Below, piece after piece: positions 47,485-60,167 of a stretch of 64,000 bases of DNA (its first letter is position 1; each line of letters begins with the position of its first letter). The position numbers were made by a program, and so were the translations under genes. This DNA is from Lepeophtheirus salmonis. Its lineage: Eukaryota > Arthropoda > Copepoda > Siphonostomatoida > Caligidae. The notes beneath the pieces were generated by a model. The model searched no databases, was not told the origin of the DNA, and was given only the letters and a program-made list of their open reading frames with translations. Location: assembly GCF_016086655.4 (NCBI RefSeq), contig NC_052138.2, forward strand, positions 35,103,403 through 35,167,402, in the 5' to 3' direction.

Positions 47485-50140
47485 AAAATAAAGTTCTGTC
47501 CCTAAACTGGGATATGATGCACACCGAGATTTACAAAAATTATTTTTATTGCACATATGACAATTAAATCAGATTATATCAGATTATTCATTTATCTTGA
47601 TAATGACTTGTTTATAATTTATTCGCATATTTATCAATTTTAATCGAGGTTTAGTTATTTTAATTAACTATTTTACTTCAAAGTCGTTCCTTTGTTTTTC
47701 CTTTTGATTTCATAGTCACTTTTTTTCCATATAAGGACTGAGACGTAGCTACAACAATTTAATTAACCTAATACCTAATAGGTATGTTACAAAAATAAAA
47801 ATTAACTTCAATATTTTCCTTTTTAATCTGCGTTATTAGATAGATAATAGTTAAAGAAACATTTTGATACCAAAATTATGTCTTTAGCTTGAATATTAAG
47901 AAAGTTATGACTAATTTATCTTTGGAAGGTCATTGTTTTTTCTCTTATTGCTTATGTAATAATCTACTTCAAAATCTGTGATCTAATATTATTTTTTCGG
48001 ATATTTCTATAAAACAGCATACCTTTCTTAAACATCAAGAGAACTGCATGCACTTTTTAGGAATTAAAGAATACAATATTGTGAAAAGATTATTGCTGTT
48101 AAATACCTACAATTTAATTAAGGTGTTAAAAATTAAAACTGAGTACTTTTATATTCTGCAATAATTAAGATTGAAGGTGCCAATACCGGGTGACATGTAT
48201 GTAATTTGTGTCCACAGATTGGTTGGAAACTAGATAATTTGTAACATAGATGTTACAATGTTGCTGTTATAATCATGTCTACTATTTCACTTGTTAATAT
48301 CTCCACGGTTTTTATTATTCCATTAATCGTTGCTTTAATTCCTAGAAATACTATTTAATCCATAAGCTTTTTCAACTACTGCTCAAGGAATATTTAAAGA
48401 AAACTCTGTTATTGTTATAGCCCTGAGCTTCGCTTTCGTTATTTCTGTAATATTTCACTTACATGCCTCTTTTCTTTTTTAACTTGATTATTTCTATAAT
48501 AACTTTTTGTTGTGTGAGCATTAGAGCTATAAAAGAAAAGAGATTCTACTTTTAAATTTACAATCGTAGGTTTATAAAAAAAAACAACTAAACTTTATTA
48601 ATATAAAGTTTCCAAAACGTATAGTTAATTTTTTAATATAAATACATAATTTTGAATAACTCTCACACCCAGTTCAAGCTTTAGTATTTATAGATAACCT
48701 AAAATGACTGTGAACCCTCTAATAGGCCTATTCATTCTTCTCCTCTTCCCAATATCACTAATGTCGAGCAATTATACAGGCGTGTTCTCGTAAAACATTA
48801 GAAAATGTTGCTTAAGGTTTTTGACTGTTTTTAATACAATAAGCTGCTCTATCGATAATGAAAACCTTTAGTCTCTGGTGGCTACAGAAATCTTATCCCA
48901 AAACGTATTTTAGACTTTTTATTTTAATGCATGCAATTGTTATATTGTCCACCTTCTTAACATTAACCCAGTTTATAAAATAAGGGCAACCACTGTTATT
49001 ATGGACCGTAGTTTTTTGTCTAAGATAACAAAATTAACATTTCCTACAAGTTATTTCTTAATCTTTAAAAACACTACTTTACTTTAGTACTCGATTGACT
49101 TGGGGATGGGGTAGAAAGAATGAATGGCATTGCCAGTATAAAATTTCATGAATTTTACAAGATTTGGATGACTAGTAATATGGAGTGAGACATTACTGGA
49201 GACATGTATCCTTTCAATATCTGATACAAATTAATATTTATATATAACAGTGATGAAATAAAATATAATTGTTATATTTATTTGATCTTGTTGCATCTAT
49301 AATATTTCATTCAAACAAGTTAGGATTATTCATGAGAAAAATATGTTATAATGGAGTTGTAGGTACAATGTGTCCTGGACAGTAAGGAAAACTAAAAGTA
49401 ATAGAATGAAGTTGTTGTTTGACGTTCTAGATAATATTGAATCCCGTTCTTTAAAAAAAAAAGTTCGTAATTAAGAAGATAAAATGATTTCAATATGAAG
49501 AGGACATGGTAGTTTAACATTTTAATACCAGGATTATTTTCGTCAACTCTTCTCATGCCTTTATTGAGAGCTTGACCATTTTAAGACACAAATGATTTAG
49601 GACTGGATCCTTTTCTCCAAATTTGAACATTTCCTAAGTAAGGCAATTCATTAACTTTTCTTGGGTGTGGAAGAATTGTTGGGATGTTATGATAAAAAGT
49701 CTTTGTTGAACTATGACTAGAGTTTAGGATCGAATTGCAAGTAATTTTTCTCATTGATTTATTCTAGATACGGTGTAGGAGTTGTGTTTAATTCCTTTCC
49801 AAACCTCTCGGGGTTGCTCACAGCTAATCTAATAGAACGTTATGAAAACTAAGCTACTCTTTTACCACAAATTCATCAAATTGTCAGGGTTACCATGATA
49901 ACTTTCGTTTTTTTTGTAGCATACCAGTGGATAACCTAATTTTTCTCCCTGGTGATCATGTTAATGGAAATTTTCTATCTTTTTTTTTACCAAGGAAGCC
50001 GTTGGAGTGCTACTGCTCTGCTTATGTTGATAAATCGATAGTAGGGAATCTTTTATTATGAAGTCAAATTTCATATTTTCATCCACTACCAGGTGCATCA
50101 TTATGAGTTAGTCCCTCTTAGAGATAATTCCTCCAAACAA
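47485..50140. other. AT-rich intergenic
   Basis: No clear gene. On the minus strand the lower end may include the tail of the LINE fragment listed at 50150. Confidence 0.4.
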
Positions 50141-50149
50141 TGCTTAATA

Positions 50150-50420
50150 CTAAGCCTTCTTCTGCCTTACGGGGAGGAGGACCACACTTGGGCAACTGTA
50201 AAGTAGATAGCGAGAGGGCTCATCTTCGATTTCACAAAAAGTACAATATTTTTTTAGCGGATTCGAGCTTTTATTTGTTTATAAATAAGGAGCTTGTAGC
50301 TCATGTATAACAAAACTAATTTTGTTTGAGTTTCTGAAGGGATTTTGCAGAATACATCCAGCATTATCTAAAATATGGTGCTGGGTTGGGGCTACTAATA
50401 TCCATGGTTTTATTCCCAAG
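50150..50420 (-). pseudogene. Probable LINE C-terminal zinc-binding fragment
   Basis: A minus-strand frame reads YCTFCEIEDEPSRYLLYSCP, a CxxC...EDEPxxxLLxxCP pattern found after the RNase H domain of LINEs. It resembles the fragments near 17400 and 35250 in layout. No reverse transcriptase is seen next to it. Confidence 0.4.
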
Positions 50421-51191
50421 TCCTACTGTTTAAAGTATCTATATTTTTAGATGAATTGAACTGGAGTCGATGTACGACTGAGTCTTGTGAACAAAGACTT
50501 GACACTCGAGTTGGAAATTCACTATAGATTCTTTTTTTCCCCTCTGTCATACATATTACTGTACAAATAATTATGTTTAAGTATATAATTTGCAATAAGT
50601 TTGAATTATTAAATAAACAGACATCGATGTAAGAAAAATACACTGTGTTGTGTGCCTAATTAAAATGTCAAATCATCAATTTTTTCTGTTCATTTTTTGT
50701 AATTTTTTTAAACTAATAGAACTCTACATAGGCAAAAATTTAAAAAAACAATAAATTTTTTACAACGGAGATATGAGTGTTGAAGATTGGGAAATTCAAT
50801 TCCGAGATAATAGTGCAAATTGCTTTTCAAAAATAAACTCTCATTTTTTAAATCCTTTTAAAATCTATACTTTTTGCAGATGGAATATTTAAATTTTGAA
50901 TATCTGAATATTATTTTTTTGACATTAAAAACAGTAATTATTTTATAATCAACGGATAATTAAACAATTAATAATATTTTAATCTATAAAGTGTTTATAG
51001 GGCACTATTTAAAAAATTATAACAGAATAAAAAATAATTTAATACACTTTATCATTGCATTATGGTGGATAATTAGAGATGTAAATCTTGTGTATTTTGT
51101 CAATGTTAAAAAAAACTTCAACTATTTAGTTCATACCATATATAATTCAAATAATTCCAAGCAATTCCGGGTACTCCAGCTAGTATATATA

Positions 51192-52546
51192 TTAGGTTGT
51201 ACCGTAATGACAAAAGTCAGGAATTGGGTATCTCCGGATATTTTTTATTCCGTATTTTATTCTTCTAATCAAGAAAATAATTCCTCAAACGTCCAAAAAA
51301 ATTTTTCTTCATGGACGTGTTTTGATTTGAAAATGTCGAAAAAAAAAAGTAAATTATGATGCTGTCTAACGAAAATGATCGATTTGAATCCAGTTACAGA
51401 ATTTTTATTTTATTAAGAATTATAGATAAAACATATATAGTTCATCAATGTTTTAACAATTTTTCTCTAACATGCTTCATGGTATGATCATTGTAGTTCC
51501 AAAAATGTTACCAAAGAATATACATTCTCTTTGGGTACCGCGTATTAGACGCATTTATTTTGTTGTTTCTCATCATTTTTATTGCTAAAATGTCATTTTT
51601 TGATATAAACTGTATATTATATTATTATCAAATAGACGTTTGTTGTTTATTTATGCCAAATAAGACACTCTATTTTATAATTTAACATTTTCGAATGCGA
51701 AAACTGTCAATCATCCTCTACAAAATTCGATGATTTATTTATTATTCATTAATTTCTAGTACTGATTTGTTTTTATTTAATCATATTTATATTTTTATAT
51801 TCTACAAGTTTGATATTTTTCCTTTATTATGAATAGTTAATTTCTTTTTTTTTTGATAACCTTTCAAAAAAGAAACTATGAATAAAAAATTGCTTCTAAT
51901 TATTTATTTGTTTCATTCATAGGGAAAATTAAATACAATGTTAATTTTGCTCCAAAATCCCGTCTCTCTTGTCCACAAATTTGAGCTGGAGCGTTTGTTA
52001 CTTCTTCTACTGCACGTTCACAACTTTATGTGTGGCATGTTATTTTTAGAAGTCGAAGCGGTGAAGAGACTAAATTAATTAGTGGACTTATAAGAATGAC
52101 TTCTGTGATGATAAAAGGTCAATGAACGTTGTTCCTATCCTGGATACTAATAATTGAAGTAGTATTGAAGTTTGGTGAAAAGTATGCCAGTACACTGATA
52201 TCTCCCAAATCCCTTCCATCTTATTGTCTTATATATCTCTTATTTTTGATATCCTGAATTCTTGCTATGAGCTTGATAGAAAAGATATTAGAATATGGCC
52301 AGAGTTTTATTAATAATACTTAATAAAATAAGAATTCTGTAGCTGGATTCAAATCAATCATTTTAATGAAACAACAATATTTTTTTTTTTTCGACATTCT
52401 ACAGATTTTCAAATTGAAACGCGTCCATGAAATGCAATTTTTTTCGACGTTTGATGGTTATTTTCTTGTTTAGTCGAATAAAATGCAGAATAAAAAATAT
52501 CCGACGATACCAAATTCCCAACTTTTGTCATTTCGGTACAGACTAA
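51192..52546. mobile_element. Element with about 240-bp inverted arms and mariner-like ends
   Basis: The left arm (about 51192-51435) opens TTAGGTTGTACCGTAATGAC; the right arm (about 52305-52546), in reverse, opens TTAGTCTGTACCGAAATGAC. The arms stay similar through TTTTATTC..., GATTTGAATCCAG and TTTTATTAAG. Both ends abut TA. The 870-bp middle is AT-rich and shows no transposase. Both arms also carry a similar 30-codon open frame (DIFYS.FYS..QENN), which may only reflect DNA similarity. A pair of smaller opposed copies is the alternative. Confidence 0.65.
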
Positions 52547-52548
52547 TA

Positions 52549-53436
52549 CAGGGATCAAATTGTCGCCAAAATATTTTTCTACAAAAAACAACACAAAATA
52601 TACATTTTTTAACTTTTTTTTTTAAAATCAAAACTATGACAAGCATATAGGTATAGAGTAGCCATTCATTCAATATAATCACCGTTGGCATCAATAAAGG
52701 CCTCAATACGGCCTCTGAACCGGCCGCAGGCTCTTCTGACCATCTCATTGTCCATGTTGCCGAATACCTCCTTGATGGAGTCCATCAGGCTAGCCTTGGT
52801 GCTATGGGGATGTCTGTTGGTATGTCTCTCGACATAGCCCCAGACAAAATAGTCCAAAGGATTAAGGTCGGTAGAGTTAGGAGGCCACAAATCCTTGGTT
52901 ACGACGTCATAACAGTTCTCGGTTAACCACTGCATGGAGATTTTGGACACATGGCAGGGTGCTGAGTCCTGTTGGCCACACCCAAGGACTGTCTCCGGCC
53001 ACCCCCCGGACCATGTAGGGTCATCCTCAACCATCTTCTTCGCCTTGTCGACAAAGTCGGTGTCCCTGACCTTCCTGCCGGCGCCCTCCTCCTTGGGTGC
53101 CCTCTTTATAGTGACATCAACATCCCAGGTGTCCTTTAGCTTCTTACGGATATGCTGAACAGTCTGTAAATTCACTCCTAAGGTTGAATCAATCGTTGAA
53201 TTGGAGATTTCACCTCCATTATTAACCAATGCCATGACTACGGCGGACCTTGAAAGCTCCTCGTTCCACTTATAGCTCTTTATCTCCTCATATGATGACG
53301 GCATGATGCTAACTAAACTACGTATCGTCAGCTGACGAAAATAGATTTCCTATTTGGTAACCGGTTTTTTATTTGATAATGTTGTCTTTAAGTTATCAAG
53401 GTTTAAAGTAGGCGACAATGTGATCCCCGCTCCCTG
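52549..53436 (-). mobile_element. DD37D Tc1/mariner derivative with internal deletion
   Basis: Ends CAGGGATCAAATTGTCGCC (left, apparently lacking a few bases) and GGCGACAATGTGATCCCCGC ... CCCTG (right) are flanked by TA. The left TA is shared with the end of the inverted-arm element at 51192-52546. A (TA)n run follows the right end. Confidence 0.85.
52666..53304 (-). CDS. Deleted DD37D transposase, 212-codon open frame
   Basis: The frame is fully open from MPSSYEEIKSYKWNEELSRS to DANGDYIE. The N-terminal helix-turn-helix and linker (KEEGAGRKVRDTDFVDKAKK) are kept. After DDPTWSG the sequence jumps to GCGQQDSAPCHVS, so the block with the first catalytic aspartate is lost. The second (QQD) and third (LDYFVWG) aspartates remain, with 37 residues between. 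STDLNP replaces SPDLNP. The open frame suggests a recent, in-frame deletion; it cannot catalyse transposition alone, but a DNA-binding product could compete with an active relative. Confidence 0.75.
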   Translation of the reverse strand: MPSSYEEIKSYKWNEELSRSAVVMALVNNGGEISNSTIDSTLGVNLQTVQHIRKKLKDTWDVDVTIKRAPKEEGAGRKVRDTDFVDKAKKMVEDDPTWSGGWPETVLGCGQQDSAPCHVSKISMQWLTENCYDVVTKDLWPPNSTDLNPLDYFVWGYVERHTNRHPHSTKASLMDSIKEVFGNMDNEMVRRACGRFRGRIEAFIDANGDYIE

Positions 53437-53439
53437 TAT

Positions 53440-54005
53440 ATATATATATATACAATAATTTCTTCTATAACTACACAAGATAGTATGATTAACTAATTTT
53501 TACTACTAAAAAAAAAAGTAAAAGCTGTGCGGATTCGTCTTCTTCATGCTTAATTTTACTATAAAAAGAGTTTGTTGCGAATATTATTTATTTCCTTTTT
53601 CCTTTCTCAACTAATTGGAAATTAGTACTTATTCTGAGTTATTAGTCAATTAAGAAATAGGAGAGCGATTTCCTATGTTTAAAGATATAAGTAATTATTT
53701 AGTTATTTTACGTCCTCGTTTACAAACATGGTTAATTCAGAAATGGTAAATAGCTTGATGATCATAGTGGTCAGTTATGTTATAGAGATGAAGAGAGAAA
53801 GACGTACTAGAGAAATGGCTCTAAATCTTTCAAATATAGACACCTATTTTAGAATAAGCAATTGGAAAGACATGTTAAATCTTAAATTATCTTATGCTGA
53901 TATTATTTAATGGTATCCATTTTATTATTTTTAATTTAAAAAAAAGTAAAATTTTAACGAGAGGTTTTGAGAAAACATTTAGTTGACAAAATCATTCGAC
54001 AATAG
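53440..54005. other. AT-rich intergenic, nothing recognised
   Basis: A (TA)n tract at 53437-53453 and AT-rich DNA. The short open frame at 53728-53910 has no motif. Confidence 0.45.
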
Positions 54006-54009
54006 TCCT

Positions 54010-54400
54010 CGGCACAACTTTTATTCATTATGTGAGCCCTCAGATCTAATAATTGCCTCAGTACGAGGCCTAAATCTCTTGTCTAGATAGAGTAGTTTAA
54101 GAGGTTTGCGTCTGGAGACGAGGGTAGCCTCATTTCTAGGGACCAAAAGTCCGAAAAGTTGTCTTTCAGGAAGACCTGAGTCTTAGGGGTACGAAGAAGA
54201 GGAGCTCCAGAGAAAGTGAGTCTTGAGTGGGGGAAAAAAATGTCTCCAAAGTTTTACCTGGCCCAAGGTAGCACTTTCTTATCTATAAGTTTGATGAAAA
54301 GATCTGCATCTTTCTCTTCTTTACAAAAATGGAAGGACAGACTCCACAACGCCAATACCATGGTTCATGGAAAGTTGCATCCTGGCAATAAAAATGAACT
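54010..54400 (-). pseudogene. Tc1/mariner transposase relic (core to C-terminus)
   Basis: The minus strand reads DADLFIKLIDKKVLPWAR (core), a damaged region where QQDxAPxH should be, FLKDNFSDFWSLEMRLPSSP and DANLLNYSI, corresponding to SPDLNPLDY. The ends are not visible. Several stops. Confidence 0.65.
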
Positions 54401-54409
54401 TAGATAAAT

Positions 54410-55290
54410 TGATTTTAAGGGGACCCCTCCTTGGTGCTCAAAGGTTTCCTTATGAAGTAAGACTTTTTTTATAGATCCTTCAAAAAATTATTGAAAATAA
54501 ATAAATATGTGTTTTATTATAATTAGTTATTATTTAATTTGAAAAAATGTCAAATGTTTTTCCAAGAGTGAAACGAGCAATAAAATCTTATGTGCCCACG
54601 ATCTGATACAGAAAGTAAAACTTCCATCAATTGATAATAAAAGGGAAGAAGAAGAAAAAAAACAAAACACTTTCGCCCTTTTTGCAAATAAATATATCTT
54701 TCACTTCCCAAATAATGTGAAATGCATTTTTTTCATTGTTCTATTACATCTTCTGTTACATCTTGTGTTTACTCTTTCTTTGACCTATAAAAATAGACAA
54801 AATAATAATTTGTCATATTTAAAAAATGTTTGTTATTGTATACATGATCTCTTTGATTAATTAGTTATACACTTTTACTATTGAAGTTTTTTGCACTATG
54901 GTGACTAGACGTTCTACAGACCATTATATATTTGGCCAATCTTAATTCAGCAGTTCTTCCATCAACGAAATATATCTTCCAGTGTTTGTTCAAAGTAAAA
55001 TCACTTTTAAAAGAGACCTGCCCATAAAAAAATGGTGAAAAGTGTTGCTTACAATCAGACCACTGAACTTGTGATCTCAGTGTGGAAAAAGTTTGGTCTT
55101 CCAACAATCAGTAAATATATTATCTTTAAAAAAATACAAAAACTGGATGAAAATGTCGATATACTTTCTAAAAGTGGATTAAACAAAAAAAATGTCAGAG
55201 AGGAATATCAAAAATGAGTTAGAATCTATGCCATAAATTGTTCTTTGAAGGATGAGAAGGATGGAGGTTCCTTAATTCTAAGCATATAAT
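54410..55290. other. AT-rich intergenic, nothing recognised
   Basis: No coding signature; minus and plus open frames of 60-80 codons overlap each other, as chance frames do. Confidence 0.45.
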
Positions 55291-55299
55291 AAGTTTTTA

Positions 55300-56640
55300 T
55301 CTAATTAGGCCTGAGCCATGTCCATTGCTTACAATTAGATTTACTGATGACATAGCCCTTATTATCACATGCATATACTTAGGGTCTATGGCTGATATAA
55401 TCCAAAGACAAGTAAATGAAATTACACATCAAGGCTCTGAAATTGGCTTTAAATTTAGTGAGTCAAAAGGCATGGTATGCACCCAAGCCAGTAAAGTGAT
55501 ATAGACTTCAGACTTAGAGATGTTGAATATATTATACAAAAAGCCAAAATAACTTTTATTTGCCTTCAGAAATTTGATTGGACAAAAGTGAGGGTTACGG
55601 CCTTACTATAATCAATGGTTTCGGAATGCCTGCCCGAAGCCTATTATTTGTTATGGAGCAGATATATGGACACCTTGAGTTGTTAAGGTAGACCTTTTTA
55701 TAAAAAGGATCAGGAGAGTTAATAGGCTTGCATGTCTTTTGATGTGTCGAGCAATGAGGTCTACTCCTACAAAAGCCATTTAAGTTATGCAAGAAATGAA
55801 ACCACTCCATTTAAGCATAAAAAAGAATGCACTTAGGGCAAGGCTAAGAACTATGGATGATGTTCAAATATCATGGATGACACACTCCAGATCTAAAGGA
55901 GCGTCAGAAATACTCCAATAAGAATTAAGATTATGTTTTCATCAAATTTAGTGTATCCATAGATAAGACATTTCATAAACCTTATTCTCTTACGTACCTC
56001 CATTTCTATTGATTATAAATGATACCCTCTTGGATCTGCATAACCTGAATGGTTTCTGTAATGGATCGAAGATTGCGGATAAAGTTGGTTATAGATAGTG
56101 CATAGATAGTAGATAGTAGAAATTTGAGCTGGTTTTATACTGTTTTATATACTTAGTTGGAAGGTATTTATCAAGTAACACGTACCCTAAATGAACCCCT
56201 CAAGTCCCTTGTCATTTTTCACGTTGATAGTATGGCAGCTATTGAATGCCTGGAAAGGAAAAGAGAGTCCTTCACAGAATAACAAGGATGCATTTTGGAA
56301 GAGATTGTAATTTCAAAACTTAACCATAAGTATAAAATGTGTAAGGGTTATAACGGCAACACTAAGAACGAATTTGTGGATGCCCTGGCTAAAATGGGGT
56401 TCTAAATGACTTATCAATCACATATAAAAGTTCCGAAGACAAGGTTGGAGGTAGAAATTAAAAAAATTATTAAGTACCAAATGGGAAAAGGAATGGTAGA
56501 TTGATCCGAGTTGACATCAAATGAAACGGTTATTTACAATTCTTAATCCAAAAGGAAAATTGCAAACACATACATCTCTCAAAAAATTTATGAGCTTTGT
56601 TTCTGGCCAAATTCCTATGAAAATCCATTTCAAAAAATGA
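55300..56640 (+). pseudogene. LINE reverse transcriptase (C-terminal part) and RNase H relic
   Basis: On the plus strand IRFTDDIALIITC stands for the YADD motif of a reverse transcriptase. NACPKPIICYGADIWTP, RLACLLMCRAMRSTPTKAI and MKPLHLSIKKNALRARLR follow, the conserved post-RT region of Jockey/I-like LINEs. An RNase H remnant has SLVIFHVDSMAAIECLERKR and NTKNEFVDALAKMGF near 56210-56405. Stops occur about every 40 codons. The 5' half is missing. It runs opposite to the LINE at 17160-22870. Confidence 0.7.
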
Positions 56641-57149
56641 GATTAGTCGATGAGGACTCATACAGACAATGTAAAGAATTGATAAGAGTCTCGTATTCAT
56701 TTTCTGACAGTTTGCAACGCTCTTGCCAAGGCAAGAAGAAGCAGGGGGTAAATTGTGAGGAAGTTTGTTGGAGTAAAAGCCATGTACAAAGTTTCATCAA
56801 AATTATCTCGGGCACTAAACACTTTTGAGGACGTTTTTCAAAACGATGGCTGCTTGTAACATCCACGATAAAAAACTGTTTCATTTATTTATTTATTTTA
56901 TTTTTTAACCAAATATTATTTACCTTCATTTTTGTTTACTTTATTATATTATGTTTTTATTGTCTGTTGTTTAGTTTTTGTTTTTTTCTTCTTACTTTTT
57001 TTTAATAACCTACGGTTTTATTAGTATGCCTTTATTATTAAATGTGTATAAGATTATTAAAATATTTATGTAAAATATATTCCACCTCAAGGGCATATGC
57101 ATCAAGGGTTGCTACATTAATTTGCGGGTTTCCTATGAAATTATACTTT

Positions 57150-57860
57150 TAAAAGAACAAACATTTGAAGGTTTATTGTGAAAAAATTGGTACAAATTTA
57201 ATTTTCAAAGTATGCACCTTCTCTAGCCACACATTTCCCCCATCTTTCAGGCAATTTATGGATGCCTTTCCAAAAAAAATGTTCGTCTTTGGCTGCAAAC
57301 CAGCCATTGTTACATTTTTTGGCTTCAGTGTGAGAATCGAAGTGTCAATCATTGAGTGGGTGGCAAATCGATGCAAACAAGTGATAATCGGAAGACGCCA
57401 GGTCTAGTGAGTAAGCTGCATGAGCAAGAGATTACCAGTTATACGATTCAACAAGCTGGCAGGTGGCTATAGAGCGATGCGGTGGTGCGTTGTCATCAAG
57501 AAAAATTACCTTGTGTTGCCTGGCTTCATATTTTGGGCATTTTTGGCGTTTTTAAACGTTTTCCAACGATTTAACGGCCAAAACTCAACTATTCTGCGAG
57601 TTGTTCTTGCATTGGGCAATTATCTTCATCAAAGAATGCTTATAATTCGGCGTCTTCAAACTTTTTCTGTGGCAGGCCGCCCACTTCATTTCTCACGTCA
57701 AAATCACACCTTTTGAATTTTTCAAACCACCTGAAGCACTGTGCTCTGTTTAGAACATGCCTACCGTAAGCTTCCACAAGAATTTGATGGGTTTGAGAAG
57801 CGGGTTTCTTCAATTAGTAACGAAAATCAATGATGTCCCCATATTGTAGTTTATAGGCAC
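57150..57860 (-). pseudogene. DD34D mariner transposase, internally deleted
   Basis: Minus-strand pieces in order: ILVEAYGRHVLNRAQCFRWF, CDFDVRNEVGGLPQKKFEDA with DEDNCPMQEQLAE (helix-turn-helix region), a decayed stretch, then VIFLDDNAPPHRSIA (second catalytic Asp), AAYSLDLASSDYHLFASICH (third) and FFWKGIHKLPERWGKCVARE, ending at AYFEN and a stop near 57200. The segment with the first Asp and GxLHWE-like core is missing. D-to-D spacing cannot be counted because of frame damage, but SDYHLF is typical of mariner DD34D. Confidence 0.75.
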
Positions 57861-57869
57861 AAAATTAAA

Positions 57870-59085
57870 CCTTTTACGTGCGGAAAAAAGTGCGTTGTTG
57901 AATGGAGGTAAACAAATAATGAATTAAACATTGTTGACACTTTAACACTTTGACACGTTGATATTTTAATAAATATTAACAAATATCTGAGGCTGTGAAT
58001 ATGCCTAACTATATTAAAAAGGTATGACGGGATCAATTAGAGTCATATTAATTAATGGAAGGCTCTAAATTATAGCTAATATTTTTGAATATCTCATTCC
58101 ATCCCTGAAATTGGAGCATACCTCCCATAGTCAAACAAATATTTCCATAAACTATTTGGCCGTTAATATTTATTAAGTAAATAAATTAAAGGCAAATTTC
58201 TCAATAACTTGATTTTTACCCAAGAATAATTTCTTATTGACTCATCACATATTTGAAATACAGTAGTATTTAAATAAAGCTACTGAAAAATATTATTTTC
58301 TTTGCAAAAATGGCAAATAGGTTTCTTTTTCTTCTTCCCTTATACTATCAAATGATAAAAGTTATACTTTCTTTATCATACCGTGCGCATATAAGCCTTA
58401 ATTACTCTTTTCACCCTTGGAAAATCATTTGACAATTAAAAAAATATATTTAATTATATAAATATTCCTTAATGAAATAATTTATATTAAATATATGTGG
58501 ATTTTAATAATGTCAAAATTTATATGAAAGAGAACTAGGATTGGAAATACGACATGCTCATAAATTGAAAGCCAAAATCATGAAGCCAAAGAAAAAAAAT
58601 CCACACATTTTTGTGGTTATATAAACTTTTTATAAGTTATAATCAAGATAAATTAATAAATAATTAATTTTTTAAATGTTAAAATGTTTGTGTCAACTTT
58701 TAATCACTTTTAATTTCATCTATATAGTTTTTTCATGTCGAAATATGTCACTGAATTGTAGTTATACACTAAAAACTTCACCTAAAAAAAAGCTTTAAAG
58801 GCTACACCAATATCCGTTGAAAGTTTTAATGGTCATATTCGTGTTCTATGGCTTAAATAACATTATAAATGCGGGGATCAGCCTGTGGGTGCTCCAAGAC
58901 CTTCCTTTTGTGGCATAGTGTAAATATTGCTTCCATATGTTCAATAAAATTATATAAGGAAATATTTATTGAGGATTTAACATCATTTTTATTTATTTCC
59001 TTTCAGAAATCGTTGAATGTTTTCTATCAACTTTTAAGTCAGAAAACAATAAAAGACTCGGGTTATAATTGTATTTGATTTAATA
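57870..59085. other. AT-rich intergenic
   Basis: Near 58085-58170 a segment loosely matches 31640-31760. Otherwise nothing recognised. Confidence 0.35.
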
Positions 59086-59086
59086 T

Positions 59087-59160
59087 TGATGACTAGAAGG
59101 GATGAATGTAATATCCTAGCTACTTGTAGATCATTCTGTATATATACTGGGGTCATCTTA
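59087..59160 (+). repeat. Direct repeat pair, member 1
   Basis: TATTGATGACTAGAAGGGATGAATGTAATATCCTAGCTA ... CTGTATATATACTGGGGT matches 60097-60167 in the same orientation. Confidence 0.5.
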
Positions 59161-59164
59161 TTTA

Positions 59165-60090
59165 GCTACTCCTTATTAGAACAGTTTTGTAGAGAAAAAC
59201 ATTCATTTTTCAAATTTTCTTCCCGAAATATCAGCAACGATTTTTAATATCAAAATAATAGATATAAACAAGTTTTTTTATATCTAACCCAGAATGACAT
59301 TATTTGCTGTGGCCCAAAAAAGATAAGATAGTCTCATCAGAATCTTAATGAATAAAATGTCTAAATTGAGTTATCAGTTTAACTAATTTATCGACCATTT
59401 TCGTTTCATAATTTAATTCTTATTATATACTTGTAATATTTACCCTTTCTCTCAATACCTTGCCCAGGTGCAAAACTTTTTAGAAATTGTCTTTATTATC
59501 AAACCTACAAGAATTATCGTGTTAAAAAGTGTTTAGGGATCAATTTACATGCAATTTAGCATCGAAAATACCGGAGTTTACTTGTTTCGCGATTGTTTCA
59601 ATTCCTTCAGTTTCAATAACCTTCATATAATGTCTAGGAAATTGTAAGTAAATGATTTATTACTAGAAAATTGATAAAAATTGTGCTTTATGGAATGAAA
59701 TTCTTGGCTCTTAATTAGTAATAAATGCATTTCAGTCTTAAATTTTATATATACATTATAATATTGTGTTAATTTTTAACGTTTTTTTAAATTATATGAT
59801 GTTTTTTTCTTGGGATATGTTTTTTATTATCAAACATTACAAAAAAGTAATATAATTTTTTTATTGCACCTAATTTAAATCCATGAGAGAAAGAATTAAA
59901 TGATCAAAATGATTTGTTAAAAATAATTTGGTATAATGAATTATTTATCTCAAAGTATTACGCTATATTAATATACTAATTTTCATTTTAAGTTCCAAAT
60001 AAACTTCAAGTTGAAATTTGATTTGTCTGATTGGTTGTTAAATTGACGCTCATTGTTATTTCATATTATAAATTTATAATTTCATTTTTG
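59165..60090. other. AT-rich intergenic, nothing recognised
   Basis: No feature seen. Confidence 0.5.
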
Positions 60091-60096
60091 TTTTTA

Positions 60097-60167
60097 TTGA
60101 TAATTGGAAGAGAGGAATGTAATATCCCAGCTATTTTTTAGGCCTCTCTCTATATATACAGGGTTGC
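60097..60167 (+). repeat. Direct repeat pair, member 2
   Basis: TATTGATAATTGGAAGAGAG, GAATGTAATATCCCAGCTA and CTCTCTATATATACAGGGTTGC. It abuts what looks like the left end of the transposon at 60160, so the unit may be another element cut by that insertion. Confidence 0.5.

Noticed and set aside
57165..57716. Plus-strand open frames at 57165-57716
   Set aside because: Antisense to the mariner transposase relic.
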